This document shows positions 43,945 through 52,559 of a stretch of 61,758 bases of DNA, piece by piece. Below the pieces are notes generated by a model, which worked only from the letters and a program-made list of their open reading frames with translations, ran no database searches and was not told where the DNA came from. The DNA comes from an uncultured Bacteroidales bacterium (GTDB lineage: Bacteria; Bacteroidota; Bacteroidia; Bacteroidales; UBA932): the NCBI GenBank assembly GCA_944323345.1, contig CALUSC010000009.1, positions 1 to 61,758 of the forward strand, read 5' to 3'. How positions within the stretch are numbered: the first letter of the stretch is position 1; each line of letters opens with the position of its first letter. The position numbers and the translations under genes were made by a program.

Positions 43945-45375
43945 ATGAAAAATTCGGTATATGTCGCCATTATGGCTACGGTGGCTGCCATGGGCGGTCT
44001 CCTGTTCGGTTTCGATACCGGAGTGATTTCCGGTGCCATACCTTTTCTGCAGCGGGACTTCGGGATTTCCGACAGCCAGGTGGAACTGCTGACCACCATG
44101 GGACTTCTGGGTGCCGTCTTCGGGGCTCTCGTTTCGGGGAATATCACTGAAAGGATAGGGCGCAGACGCGTGATTCTCAGTGTGGCCGTGATTTTCTCGG
44201 CGGGTGCGCTGTGGGCCGGTCTCGCTCCGGATACCGCACAGCTGATGGCCGCCAGATTCCTGCTGGGCATAGGAATCGGGACAGCTTCGTTTTCAGTCCC
44301 TCTTTACATTGCGGAAATATCTCCGGCCAGAAACAGGGGAGCCCTCGTGTCACTGTTCCAGCTGATGATTACTCTCGGCATTCTGGTTTCCTATCTTTCG
44401 GACCTGGGCTTTGCCGATGAACAGAATATAAAATGCTGGAAGCCTATGTTCCTGGTGGGAGTCATCCCGGCTCTCATACTGCTGGTCGGGATGTTCTTCA
44501 TGCCGGAAAGTCCGAGATGGCTTCTTTCCAGAGGCAGGAAAGACGAGGCGATGCGTATCCTGCTCAGGACAGAAGGAGACTCTGCGGCGCAGACAGTGGA
44601 CAGTATAGTTTCCGATATCGAAAAGGACAGGGGCAATTCCTCTTCCTGGAAAGACCTTTTGGGCAAGGAAGCCAGAATGCCCCTTCTGATAGCCGTGGGA
44701 ATCATGTTTTTCCAGCAATGTGTCGGAATCAACACAGTGATGTACTACAGTCCGAAAATATTCGGCATGGCAGGCTTCGACAGCACGGTGGCAGCCATCG
44801 CCGCATCTGCCGGCGTCGGTCTGGTCAACCTTCTGGCCACACTGGTTTCGGTTTATTTCGTGGACAGGCTCGGACGGCGCCGGCTGTTTTTCCTCGGAAT
44901 GGGCGGAATGGTGGTTTCACTTGCGGCCCTGGCGGCAAGTTTCCTTTCTATGGACACTCTCGGAGAGTCAGGCCGCATTTTTACCGTGGTATGTACTTTC
45001 CTGTATGTCATCTTCTACGCCATAAGCATAGGACCTTTGGGATGGCTCATAATATCGGAAGTATTCCCTCAGAAACTCAGGGCGCTCGGCTCTTCGATAG
45101 GTTCCCTGTCCGTCTGGGTGTTCAACTGCGTGGTGACATTCACGTTCTTCAAGCTGATAAAGCTCCTGTCCATTCCCGGTACGGAAACCGTGGCCGACGG
45201 ACAGATTTCATATAATCCGGCTGGAGTTTTCCTGCTTTATGCCGCTGTCGCGGCAATAGGTATCCTCTGGGGCTGGTTCTTCGTTCCCGAAACGAAGGGA
45301 GTTCCTCTTGAGGATATCGAAAAACATTGGAAATCAGGCGGACTTCCACGTAAACTGAAAAATGGACATAATTGA
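43945..45375 (+). CDS. MFS sugar porter (sugar:H+ symporter type)
   Basis: 476 residues with 12 spans. Sugar-porter family signatures: GLLFGFDTGVISGAIPFLQ, GRRRVIL after span 2, PESPRWLLSRGR before the central loop, GINTVMYYSPKIFG, DRLGRRRLFF, and PETKGVPLEDIEKHW at the end. Takes up a free monosaccharide (glucose, galactose, xylose or mannose class) across the inner membrane. The context, between hexose-phosphate isomerases and an exported glycosidase, suggests it carries hexose released in the periplasm. Confidence 0.93.
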   Translation: MKNSVYVAIMATVAAMGGLLFGFDTGVISGAIPFLQRDFGISDSQVELLTTMGLLGAVFGALVSGNITERIGRRRVILSVAVIFSAGALWAGLAPDTAQLMAARFLLGIGIGTASFSVPLYIAEISPARNRGALVSLFQLMITLGILVSYLSDLGFADEQNIKCWKPMFLVGVIPALILLVGMFFMPESPRWLLSRGRKDEAMRILLRTEGDSAAQTVDSIVSDIEKDRGNSSSWKDLLGKEARMPLLIAVGIMFFQQCVGINTVMYYSPKIFGMAGFDSTVAAIAASAGVGLVNLLATLVSVYFVDRLGRRRLFFLGMGGMVVSLAALAASFLSMDTLGESGRIFTVVCTFLYVIFYAISIGPLGWLIISEVFPQKLRALGSSIGSLSVWVFNCVVTFTFFKLIKLLSIPGTETVADGQISYNPAGVFLLYAAVAAIGILWGWFFVPETKGVPLEDIEKHWKSGGLPRKLKNGHN

Positions 45376-45391
45376 TACAGAAACTATTACA

Positions 45392-48040
45392 ATGAAAACC
45401 AAGACTATATTCATGGCAGCCGCCATGACGGTGTCTGCAGCGGTGTCTGCAGCGGTCCCGGAGACGCAGGAGTGGCTTCTGCAGTCCCGGAGTTCCGGGA
45501 AATACGTATACGAAGATTCCGGTTCGTACAGGATGGCCGCGACGCCGTCCGGTGACGCTTTCGTGTGGACGATAGAGGCTGCCGGAGGCGAGATGCTCAA
45601 ACTGCGCAATGCCGGCAGCGGAAATTATATCTGTCTCGGCGCCGACGGGGCAGTGGTGCCCGGAAACGGCCGGACGGTGTGGAAAATCACCGGATTCCCG
45701 TATTCCTGTATGAGAAGCGTGGGCTGGTACCGTCTTTCTCCGGCCTGCGGGGACAGCGGCTGGCTCAAAGAGTCGGACGGAATCCTGTGCTGCGGAGCCG
45801 CCGATGAAAATATTGACAGGAACCATCACTGGACACTCGTCAGACGCGACGGGGCGTCCGTACCTTATGTCCTGGACGGAAATTCCGTAACCGAATCTTC
45901 ATTTATGGGGTTGAGAAAAGCCGAGGCCGTGTCCGATAAGGAGATACATTCCGACTGGCACGGAGATGAAGTATGGAAACTTTCCGGTGACATATCGCGT
46001 TTCCCTGAATTTTCCATGGAAGGAGGCCGTCTGGTACCGGCCCTGTACAATATGGCTCTGGAAGAAATGCTCCTCGACATCAGGAAGGATTCCACGTTCC
46101 AGGCCGGGGCGTTGTGGCCGGATACGTGGACAAGGGATGCCGTTTACAGCATATATTTCTCATTTTCGTGGATTATGCCCGAAATTTCCAGAAGGACACT
46201 GGAAAAGCAGACTTTGAGAAATCCGGCCGAGGCTCTGCAGGATACCGGGACGGGAGGTTCATACCCTATTTCTACGGACCGTGTGGTATGGGCTCTGGCT
46301 GCGTGGGAATATTATCTTGTGACAGGCGACAGGGAATGGCTCGGATATGCGTATGAAGGCCTCAGGAATACCGCCATGAAGGATTTGCATGTGGCATACG
46401 ACCCTCAGGTGAAGCTTTTCAGGGGCGAGACCGCTTCCATGGACTGGAGGACCCATACGTATCCGGACTGGTTCACGAATGCGCATATAGGCGAGTCTTT
46501 TTCGAGCGGTACGAATGCTCTGCATCTTTTCCTTTACAGGTTCCTGTCCAGGGCAGGGGAGATAATCAAGGCTCCGGAAGATGAGGTCGCCCTGTGGAAT
46601 CGGGTCACGGAGGATCTGACGCAGGGTTACAACGAGCGTTTCTGGGACTCGGATCGCGGTCTTTACAGGTGCTGGCTGTATCCTGGTTTCATGGGTTATG
46701 CGGCGACGGACAGGGTGGCAGTCATGGCCAACGGCCTGGCCGCAGTATGCGGCGCTGCCTCACGGCAGCAGACTGCCGCCCTGGTGCGGAACTACCCTCT
46801 TTACCCGTATGGTGCGGCAGTGCTTTATCCCTCCAAGCCGGACGGATTCGCCTACCACAACAAAGGCATCTGGCCGGTATGGCAGACCCCGCTGATGTAT
46901 GCAGCCAGGGAAGTAGGCAACATGGCCGTCCTCGACCATCTCATGAAATCCCTTACCAGGTCTGCGGCTCTCTTCCTTACCCACAAGGAAAACTGGACAT
47001 ACGATACGGGATATGACGCCAACACGGCCCTGAATTCCGACAGGCAGCTCTGGTCCGTGGCATCTTACATAAGCATGGTCTACAGAATACTGTTCGGCAT
47101 GGAACTCCACGAAGACGGCGTCACGTTCAGTCCTGCCGTGCCTGAATATTTTGCAGGGCCGCTTCATCTGGAAGGCATGAAATACCGCAGGGCGGTCATC
47201 GACCTGACCGTAAACGGATACGGTGACAAGGTCGCGTCGCTGAAGGTGAACGGGCGCACGAAACCGGCCGGATGGATGCTGCCTGCAGGAGCCCGCGGCC
47301 ACTATGACATAGTCATAGACATGGAAGATTCCGGTCGGGAACACGAAGCCAACATAGTCGGGGCCGGTCCAGAATATTGCTGGGCACCGGAGGAGCCGAC
47401 CATAAGTGCGGAGAACGGGACACTCATCTATTCTCAGACTCCGGGACACCGGTTCTTCCTCTACGGAAACGGTACGGCAAAACAGGTATGGCCGCCTTAT
47501 GACCTGAACCGGGAAGAAGACGGGTACTGGTCGCTGTACGCAGTGGCGGAAGACGGCAGGACTTCCGACCTCTCCGATCCTGTTCTCAAGACATCATGGA
47601 CGGCGCGTTATGAGATAGAAGACTTCGTGGACGCATCGGCCGTATCGTCTGAATACAAGGGCTGGTCAGGGAAAGGTTATGTCTCCGATTCAGGGGCGTC
47701 CCACCGCGATATCGACATAGAGTTCGAAGTGCCGGAGGACGGGGATTATGTGATTTGCTTTACAGGGGCGAACGGCCACGGCCCGCACGATGTATACTGT
47801 ACGATAAGGTCGCTGTTCCTGGACGGTGCCGACACCGCTACCGTATTCCTTGAAGCGTACGGGGACTGGAATGTGTGGACCAGTTCGAACCATGTGATCC
47901 TGCATGACCTGAAAGCCGGAAAACATACGGTTTCGATCAGGTTCAATCCTGAAGACAAGGGATTCGACAACAACATGTCCTTCAACAGGGACAATCTCAA
48001 CGACTGGAATATAGACTACATGACCGTATCGGCATTATGA
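45392..48040 (+). CDS. Exported glycosidase with lectin-like N-terminal and CBM-like C-terminal domains
   Basis: 882 residues from the ATG at 45392; signal peptide to about residue 22 (AVSAAVPE). Residues about 25-155 show three repeats ending in FVWTIE, TVWKIT and HHWTLV, like a beta-trefoil (ricin-type) lectin. Residues about 230-585 are a six-hairpin barrel (PDTWTRDAVYSIYFSF, DTGTGGSYPISTDRVVWALAAWEYY, KGIWPVWQTPLMYAAREVGN). About 735-882 resembles a CBM6/35-like module (RYEIEDFVDASAVSSEYKGW, DGDYVICFTGANGHGPHD). No family assigned. The two binding modules suggest a more polymeric or surface-bound target than the other two enzymes. Confidence 0.72.
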   Translation: MKTKTIFMAAAMTVSAAVSAAVPETQEWLLQSRSSGKYVYEDSGSYRMAATPSGDAFVWTIEAAGGEMLKLRNAGSGNYICLGADGAVVPGNGRTVWKITGFPYSCMRSVGWYRLSPACGDSGWLKESDGILCCGAADENIDRNHHWTLVRRDGASVPYVLDGNSVTESSFMGLRKAEAVSDKEIHSDWHGDEVWKLSGDISRFPEFSMEGGRLVPALYNMALEEMLLDIRKDSTFQAGALWPDTWTRDAVYSIYFSFSWIMPEISRRTLEKQTLRNPAEALQDTGTGGSYPISTDRVVWALAAWEYYLVTGDREWLGYAYEGLRNTAMKDLHVAYDPQVKLFRGETASMDWRTHTYPDWFTNAHIGESFSSGTNALHLFLYRFLSRAGEIIKAPEDEVALWNRVTEDLTQGYNERFWDSDRGLYRCWLYPGFMGYAATDRVAVMANGLAAVCGAASRQQTAALVRNYPLYPYGAAVLYPSKPDGFAYHNKGIWPVWQTPLMYAAREVGNMAVLDHLMKSLTRSAALFLTHKENWTYDTGYDANTALNSDRQLWSVASYISMVYRILFGMELHEDGVTFSPAVPEYFAGPLHLEGMKYRRAVIDLTVNGYGDKVASLKVNGRTKPAGWMLPAGARGHYDIVIDMEDSGREHEANIVGAGPEYCWAPEEPTISAENGTLIYSQTPGHRFFLYGNGTAKQVWPPYDLNREEDGYWSLYAVAEDGRTSDLSDPVLKTSWTARYEIEDFVDASAVSSEYKGWSGKGYVSDSGASHRDIDIEFEVPEDGDYVICFTGANGHGPHDVYCTIRSLFLDGADTATVFLEAYGDWNVWTSSNHVILHDLKAGKHTVSIRFNPEDKGFDNNMSFNRDNLNDWNIDYMTVSAL

Positions 48041-49440
48041 ACGGAAATCCGAAAGCTTTTCTGAAGGAGGTGGAATATCCTGTGTATTCCACCCCGGAGA
48101 AGGTGGGCCCGGCCGCTGCCGGTGAACTCGCCGTCAGGATCGGTGCCGTCTGCGGGAAAATGGAGGAAAGAGGCCTGTCGCATCTTGTGGTTTACGGAGA
48201 CAGGGAGCATTTTGCGAACATCCATTATCTCTCAGGTTTCGATCCGCGTTTCGAGGAGGCCCTGCTCGTGATCCGTCCGGGAAAAGACCCTCTGGTACTG
48301 GTCGGAAACGAAGGGGAGGGCCATCTCGGAATCTCTTCCCTCTATCTGGCGGGACGCCTGAGACATTTGAAGTACACGCCATTTTCGCTTATGGACCAGC
48401 CGAGGGACACTTCCGTGCCGCTGGAAGAAATATTCCGTTCGGAAGGTATCGGGAAAGGCAGCAGGGTCGGTGTCGTCGGTTGGAAATACTATCATGCCGA
48501 CGGTTTTGCCGATGCCCTGCACGTGAGCGATATTCCGGCCTATATCTGGAATATCCTGCAGACATTGGCCGGGAGCCCGGCCGTGACTAATGCCACCGAT
48601 CTTATGATCTCTCCGGAATACGGGCTCAGGGCCTTCCTTTCCGCGGACGAGATCGCCCTGTATGAGTATTCGAATATTATGGGGTCTGAGTGCGTGAAGT
48701 CCGTATTGTCGGAAATCCGGGACGGAGAAACGGATTTCGACATTCTGAAAAAAGCCGGTTTTACGGGATATCCGTTTTCATGCCACCCCAGCATCAAAAG
48801 TTCCGGGAATCTGCATTACAGTCTGACGAGTCCGACAGGAGATGCGGTCAGGAAAGGCAGTCCGGGTTCCATAAGCGTAGCCTACAGGGGCAGCAATATA
48901 TGCAGGGCAGGATGGATAGCCCGTGACGGGAATGACTTGCCTGCGCAGGCTCGCGGTTATGTGGAAAATTTCGCCGGACCGTATTTTTACGCCTTGAAGG
49001 AATGGCTGGCGAACCTGAAGATAGGAACGGAGGGCGGGCGGCTTTACAGTCTCATCCAGGAGCTTCTTCCGTTCGGGAAATTCCAGGTGAGTCTGAATCC
49101 CGGACATCTTATCCACGATGACGAATGGCTTTCCACCCCCGTTTCCGAAGGTTCGGGACAGCGGCTGAAATCCGGTATGTACATACAGAGCGACATCATT
49201 CCCCGTTCCCCGTTCTATTCATCGGCCAGGATGGAAGAAGGCTATGTCCTGGCGGACAATGATTTACGTGCTCGGTTGAGGAAAAGCCATCCGGCAGTAT
49301 ACGCCAGATGCTCGGAGCGTCGCTCGTTCATGGAGAGCCTCGGTTTCGAACTTCCGGAAGAAGTCCTTCCGCTGTCTAATATGGCCGGTATCATGGTACC
49401 GTATTTTCTGGATAGAAACAAAATAATGACCCTGATATGA
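48037..49440 (+). CDS. Degenerate M24 peptidase-like (creatinase-fold) protein
   Basis: 467 residues without a signal peptide, so cytosolic. An N-terminal creatinase-like domain (LVVYGDREHFANIHYLSGFDPRFEEALLV) precedes the pita-bread domain (about 195-467). In M24 enzymes five metal ligands are expected; here the two Asp are absent (VAYRG at 281-285 and AGWIAR at 291-296) and the first Glu is replaced (YIQSD at 382-386), while His357 and Glu400/401 remain. It is therefore probably not an ordinary metalloaminopeptidase; a metal-free creatinase-type amidinohydrolase or a binding role is possible. Four-base overlaps with both neighbours tie it to the operon. Confidence 0.72.
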   Translation: MNGNPKAFLKEVEYPVYSTPEKVGPAAAGELAVRIGAVCGKMEERGLSHLVVYGDREHFANIHYLSGFDPRFEEALLVIRPGKDPLVLVGNEGEGHLGISSLYLAGRLRHLKYTPFSLMDQPRDTSVPLEEIFRSEGIGKGSRVGVVGWKYYHADGFADALHVSDIPAYIWNILQTLAGSPAVTNATDLMISPEYGLRAFLSADEIALYEYSNIMGSECVKSVLSEIRDGETDFDILKKAGFTGYPFSCHPSIKSSGNLHYSLTSPTGDAVRKGSPGSISVAYRGSNICRAGWIARDGNDLPAQARGYVENFAGPYFYALKEWLANLKIGTEGGRLYSLIQELLPFGKFQVSLNPGHLIHDDEWLSTPVSEGSGQRLKSGMYIQSDIIPRSPFYSSARMEEGYVLADNDLRARLRKSHPAVYARCSERRSFMESLGFELPEEVLPLSNMAGIMVPYFLDRNKIMTLI

Positions 49441-50951
49441 AAAAGATGCTTTTTACATTGGCGGCTGCGGCTGTCCTGTCCTCTTCATGTGCCCGGCATG
49501 ACGGACTTACTGTCCTGACATGCGGCATAAGGCATGAATCCAATACTTTTTCCACCATCACTACCGGTCTCGATGACTTCGAAGTGATGAGGGGCGAAGA
49601 AGTGCTTGCATCCGGCCAGCCGTGGTGCAGGTACCTGCAGGAAGAAGGGATTGAAATCATCCCTACCCTGCATGCGTATGCATGGCCCGGCGGCGTGGTT
49701 TCCCGCGAGGCGTATGAAACTTTCAAATCCGAAATCCTCGAAGGTATCAGAAAGGCAGGCAAGGTGGACGGGATTTACATGGACATGCACGGCGCCCTGC
49801 ATGTCCAGGGCGTGGAGGATGCCCAGGCCGATCTTGTCAGAGACATAAGGGCCATAGTCGGCCATGATACTGTCATCAGCGCCAGTTTCGACCTGCACGG
49901 CAATGTTTCCGATGAGTTTGCTTCCGAGCTCGATTTCCTGACGGCATACAGGACGGCTCCGCACAGGGACGGTGCGGAAACCAAGCTCCGCGCCGTGAAG
50001 AATCTGGTCCGCATCCTGAGGGAAGGTCTCAGGCCGAAGATAGCGCATGTGGATATACCTATCCTTGTCCCCGGGGAGAAAAGCATTACCGAAGTGGAGC
50101 CGTTGAATCCGATTTATGCCAGGCTCGATTCCATAGAGCATACGGAAGGCATTCTCGATGCCTCGATTTTCGTGGGCTACGCCTGGGCCGACCTGCCGAG
50201 GTCCGCGATGAGAGTGTTTGTCGTGGCTCAGGACAGCCTTCATGCGGAACTGGCCGAAAACATAGCCGATGACCTCGCGGAAGATATCTGGAATGCCAGG
50301 GAAGAGATGGTCCTCGACGTGGAGTCGGGAGATATCCGCTCCATGATAAAGAAGGCGTATTCCATGCCGCAGAAAACGGTTTTCATATCCGATTCGGGTG
50401 ACAACACTACAGCCGGGGCTCCCGGAGACAATCCCCAGGTGATACAGGCTCTCGTGGAATCCGGTTGCGAAAACGCCCTGTTCGCCGGCCTGGTGGATGC
50501 GGAAGCATTCGATGCCTGCCTCGAAGCGGGCAAAGGCGCGGAACTGACCCTGTCTCTCGGAGGCAGGAAAGACAATGTATTCGGCAAGCCGTTCACGACG
50601 AAAGTCAAAGTCGTGGATTTTTCCGATGAAGAGACATTTGCCGAAGGTCGCGGGATAGTGCTGGTGCAGACAGGCGGAGTAAGCATTGCATTGCTCGACA
50701 GACGCAACTCGTTCACTACCGTAAGCCAGTTCGAAGACATTCATCTGGACCCGCTTTCGTTCAAGGTCGTCGTTGTAAAGCTGGGATATCTTTATCCTGA
50801 ACTCAGGGATCTGGCTCCGGCCCATCTCATGGCGCTTACATCCGGATTCTGCAATCTGGACATGACCTCCCTGCCGTTCCGCAATGTCCGCCGTCCGTCC
50901 TATCCTCTCGACCCGGACATGGACTATCATCCGGAATCTTCGGTATTCTGA
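49437..50951 (+). CDS. MlrC-family (M81) metallohydrolase, exported lipoprotein
   Basis: 504 residues. The leader MKKMLFTLAAAAVLSSSC is a lipoprotein signal (Cys18). The tail ARHDG lacks the acidic run of surface lipoproteins, so it probably faces the periplasm. The M81 (microcystinase C) motifs are intact: IRHESNTFS (Glu34), MDMHGALHVQGVEDAQAD (Asp116, His118) and SFDLHGN (His154). MlrC cleaves peptide bonds in degradation products of microcystin; most relatives have unknown substrates. As the last gene of the operon, it hints that the imported compound has an amide or peptide part. Confidence 0.82.
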   Translation: MKKMLFTLAAAAVLSSSCARHDGLTVLTCGIRHESNTFSTITTGLDDFEVMRGEEVLASGQPWCRYLQEEGIEIIPTLHAYAWPGGVVSREAYETFKSEILEGIRKAGKVDGIYMDMHGALHVQGVEDAQADLVRDIRAIVGHDTVISASFDLHGNVSDEFASELDFLTAYRTAPHRDGAETKLRAVKNLVRILREGLRPKIAHVDIPILVPGEKSITEVEPLNPIYARLDSIEHTEGILDASIFVGYAWADLPRSAMRVFVVAQDSLHAELAENIADDLAEDIWNAREEMVLDVESGDIRSMIKKAYSMPQKTVFISDSGDNTTAGAPGDNPQVIQALVESGCENALFAGLVDAEAFDACLEAGKGAELTLSLGGRKDNVFGKPFTTKVKVVDFSDEETFAEGRGIVLVQTGGVSIALLDRRNSFTTVSQFEDIHLDPLSFKVVVVKLGYLYPELRDLAPAHLMALTSGFCNLDMTSLPFRNVRRPSYPLDPDMDYHPESSVF

Positions 50952-50984
50952 GTGCCGCAGCATGTTTATTTTTTAAAATTTTAA

Positions 50985-50992
50985 TACCTTTG
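50985..50992 (+). promoter_or_regulatory. -7 promoter element for lgt
   Basis: TACCTTTG followed by C. Predicted start site about 50996. It overlaps the left arm of the terminator-like hairpin at 50990-51020. Confidence 0.55.
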
Positions 50993-51026
50993 CAGTCCGT
51001 CCGCGATGACCGGACTGCAATGTTTT
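50990..51026 (+). terminator. Hairpin terminator ending the PUL operon
   Basis: TTGCAGTCCG / CGGACTGCAA, perfect 10-base arms with an 11-base loop, then TGTTTTT. Its left arm includes the end of the lgt -7 box, so transcripts starting at the lgt promoter would lack most of that arm. Confidence 0.65.
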
Positions 51027-51102
51027 TATACAGGTATGAGGCCGGCTCGAAAGGGTATTCTTGAAATTCCTCCTTTTGGGCCAACCCGATAAATTTTCGG
51101 AT

Positions 51103-51984
51103 ATGACTGATTTTCTTGCGATATACTGGCATGTGAGCCCGGAAATATTCCACATAGGCTCTCTGTCCATAAGATGGTACTCCCTGCTTTTCGTTTCGGG
51201 GTTCATCCTGGGATGGTTCATTTTCAAGTGGTTCTTCAAGCGTGAAGGGCTGCCGCTGACTCTTCTCGACCCTCTGCTTTATACCTTGCTCATAGGTACG
51301 ATAGTAGGTGCGCGGCTCGGCCACTGCATATTCTATCAGCCTGATTACTATTTCGGCAGCTGGCAGGGATTCTGGGAGATATTCATGCCGTGGAAGGGAG
51401 GTCTGGCCAGTCACGGGGGAACCATCGCCCTGTTTATCGCCATGTGGTGGTATGCAAGGCATTACGGGCGGAAATATGATTTCGACCTGCTGTGGATTCT
51501 CGACAGGCTGTGCATCGCGGTCTGCTTCGCCGGAGCTCTGATCAGACTCGGAAACCTTTTCAATTCGGAAATTTACGGCGACGTGACCGGTCTTCCGTGG
51601 GGTTTTGTGTTCGAGTTGAGGGGAGAGACGGAGCCGAAACATCCGACGCAGCTTTATGAAGCGTTGAGCTATACCATTTTGGGAATTGTCCTGCTTCTGC
51701 TTTACAGGTACCGTCTCGACAAGTTGAAAAGAGGGACGATAATCGGTATTTTCTTCATCGTGCTTTTCGGCATGCGTTTCCTGATAGAATTCATCAAGGA
51801 ACCGCAGGTGGGTTTTGAAGAGAATATGCTGCTGAATATGGGACAGATACTGAGTATCCCTTTCATCCTGATAGGAGCCGGTATCCTGATTTACAGCCTG
51901 AAGTGGGGAAAACCGGCCATGATAGTGCATCCGCAGAAGACCAGGCCGCAGCCGACGCACTACGCCAGAAGTCTCGGCAAATGA
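51103..51984 (+). CDS. lgt: Prolipoprotein diacylglyceryl transferase
   Basis: 293 residues from the ATG at 51103; a TTG at 51061 would add 14 unconserved residues. Seven spans are evident. The Lgt signature lies in GALIRLGNLFNSEIYGDVTGLPWGFVF, with the conserved GARLGHCIFYQPDYY and SHGGTIALF upstream and HPTQLYEALSY after it. It transfers diacylglycerol to the lipobox cysteine, the step needed by the Sus lipoproteins upstream. Four-base overlap with the next gene. Confidence 0.95.
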   Translation: MTDFLAIYWHVSPEIFHIGSLSIRWYSLLFVSGFILGWFIFKWFFKREGLPLTLLDPLLYTLLIGTIVGARLGHCIFYQPDYYFGSWQGFWEIFMPWKGGLASHGGTIALFIAMWWYARHYGRKYDFDLLWILDRLCIAVCFAGALIRLGNLFNSEIYGDVTGLPWGFVFELRGETEPKHPTQLYEALSYTILGIVLLLLYRYRLDKLKRGTIIGIFFIVLFGMRFLIEFIKEPQVGFEENMLLNMGQILSIPFILIGAGILIYSLKWGKPAMIVHPQKTRPQPTHYARSLGK

Positions 51985-52559
51985 CCCGGAGCATGGATAT
52001 GGAAACAGTGCCGCAGGGGAGGATGACCGGAAAACCGGGGATAGACAGAGTCCTGTCTTTCCTGTCGGAGCATTCCATCGGTTATTCCCTTTATGTCCAT
52101 CCGCCTCTTCCTACCATAGAAGAAGCCCTCAAGTACTGGAAAGAACTGGATTCCACGCACTGCAAGAATCTTTTCTTCAGGAATCATAAGGGCAACAGAC
52201 ATTATCTGGCAGTCCTGGAATGCCATAAGGACCTGGACATCCATTCATTGGAACATAAGCTGCACCAGGGGAAACTGTCTTTCGCCTCTGCGGAGCGGAT
52301 GGAACGCTGTCTCGGACTTGCGCCGGGGTCCGTTTCTCCTCTGGGGCTTATAAACGATATCTCGCCTGAAAACCCGGACCCGAAAGAGCTGTTCGAAAAC
52401 GGACATCGTGTAAAACTGTTCCTGGACAGGGAGTTGCAGGATGCCCCGAAACTGAGTTTCCATCCTTGCGACAATACCGCAAGCGTGGTGCTCGAAAACG
52501 CGGGCTTCATGCGGTTTCTCGATATCTGGGGCGGTGAATATGAATGGATAGAAATATGA
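51981..52559 (+). CDS. YbaK/prolyl-tRNA-editing domain protein
   Basis: 192 residues from the ATG at 51981 (ATGA overlap with lgt); ATGs at 51993 and 51999 are alternatives. The YbaK/EbsC fold is recognisable: HPPLPTIEEALKYWKEL, CKNLFFRNHKGNRHYLAVLE, KLSFASAERMERCLGLAPGSVSPLGL, LFLDRELQ and SFHPCDNTASVVL. This is the ProXp-ala (PrdX)-type family, which clears alanine mischarged on tRNA-Pro. Exact substrate not proven. Confidence 0.87.
   Translation: MTRSMDMETVPQGRMTGKPGIDRVLSFLSEHSIGYSLYVHPPLPTIEEALKYWKELDSTHCKNLFFRNHKGNRHYLAVLECHKDLDIHSLEHKLHQGKLSFASAERMERCLGLAPGSVSPLGLINDISPENPDPKELFENGHRVKLFLDRELQDAPKLSFHPCDNTASVVLENAGFMRFLDIWGGEYEWIEI

Noticed and set aside
49485-50963. A 492-codon open frame antisense to the MlrC gene
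   Set aside because: It mirrors the coding frame of mlrC, has no recognisable domain and no promoter; codon bias removes stops from the opposite frame.
50836-51960. A 374-codon open frame antisense to lgt and the end of mlrC
   Set aside because: It crosses a promoter and terminator and encodes a low-complexity charged product; lgt is clear on the other strand.
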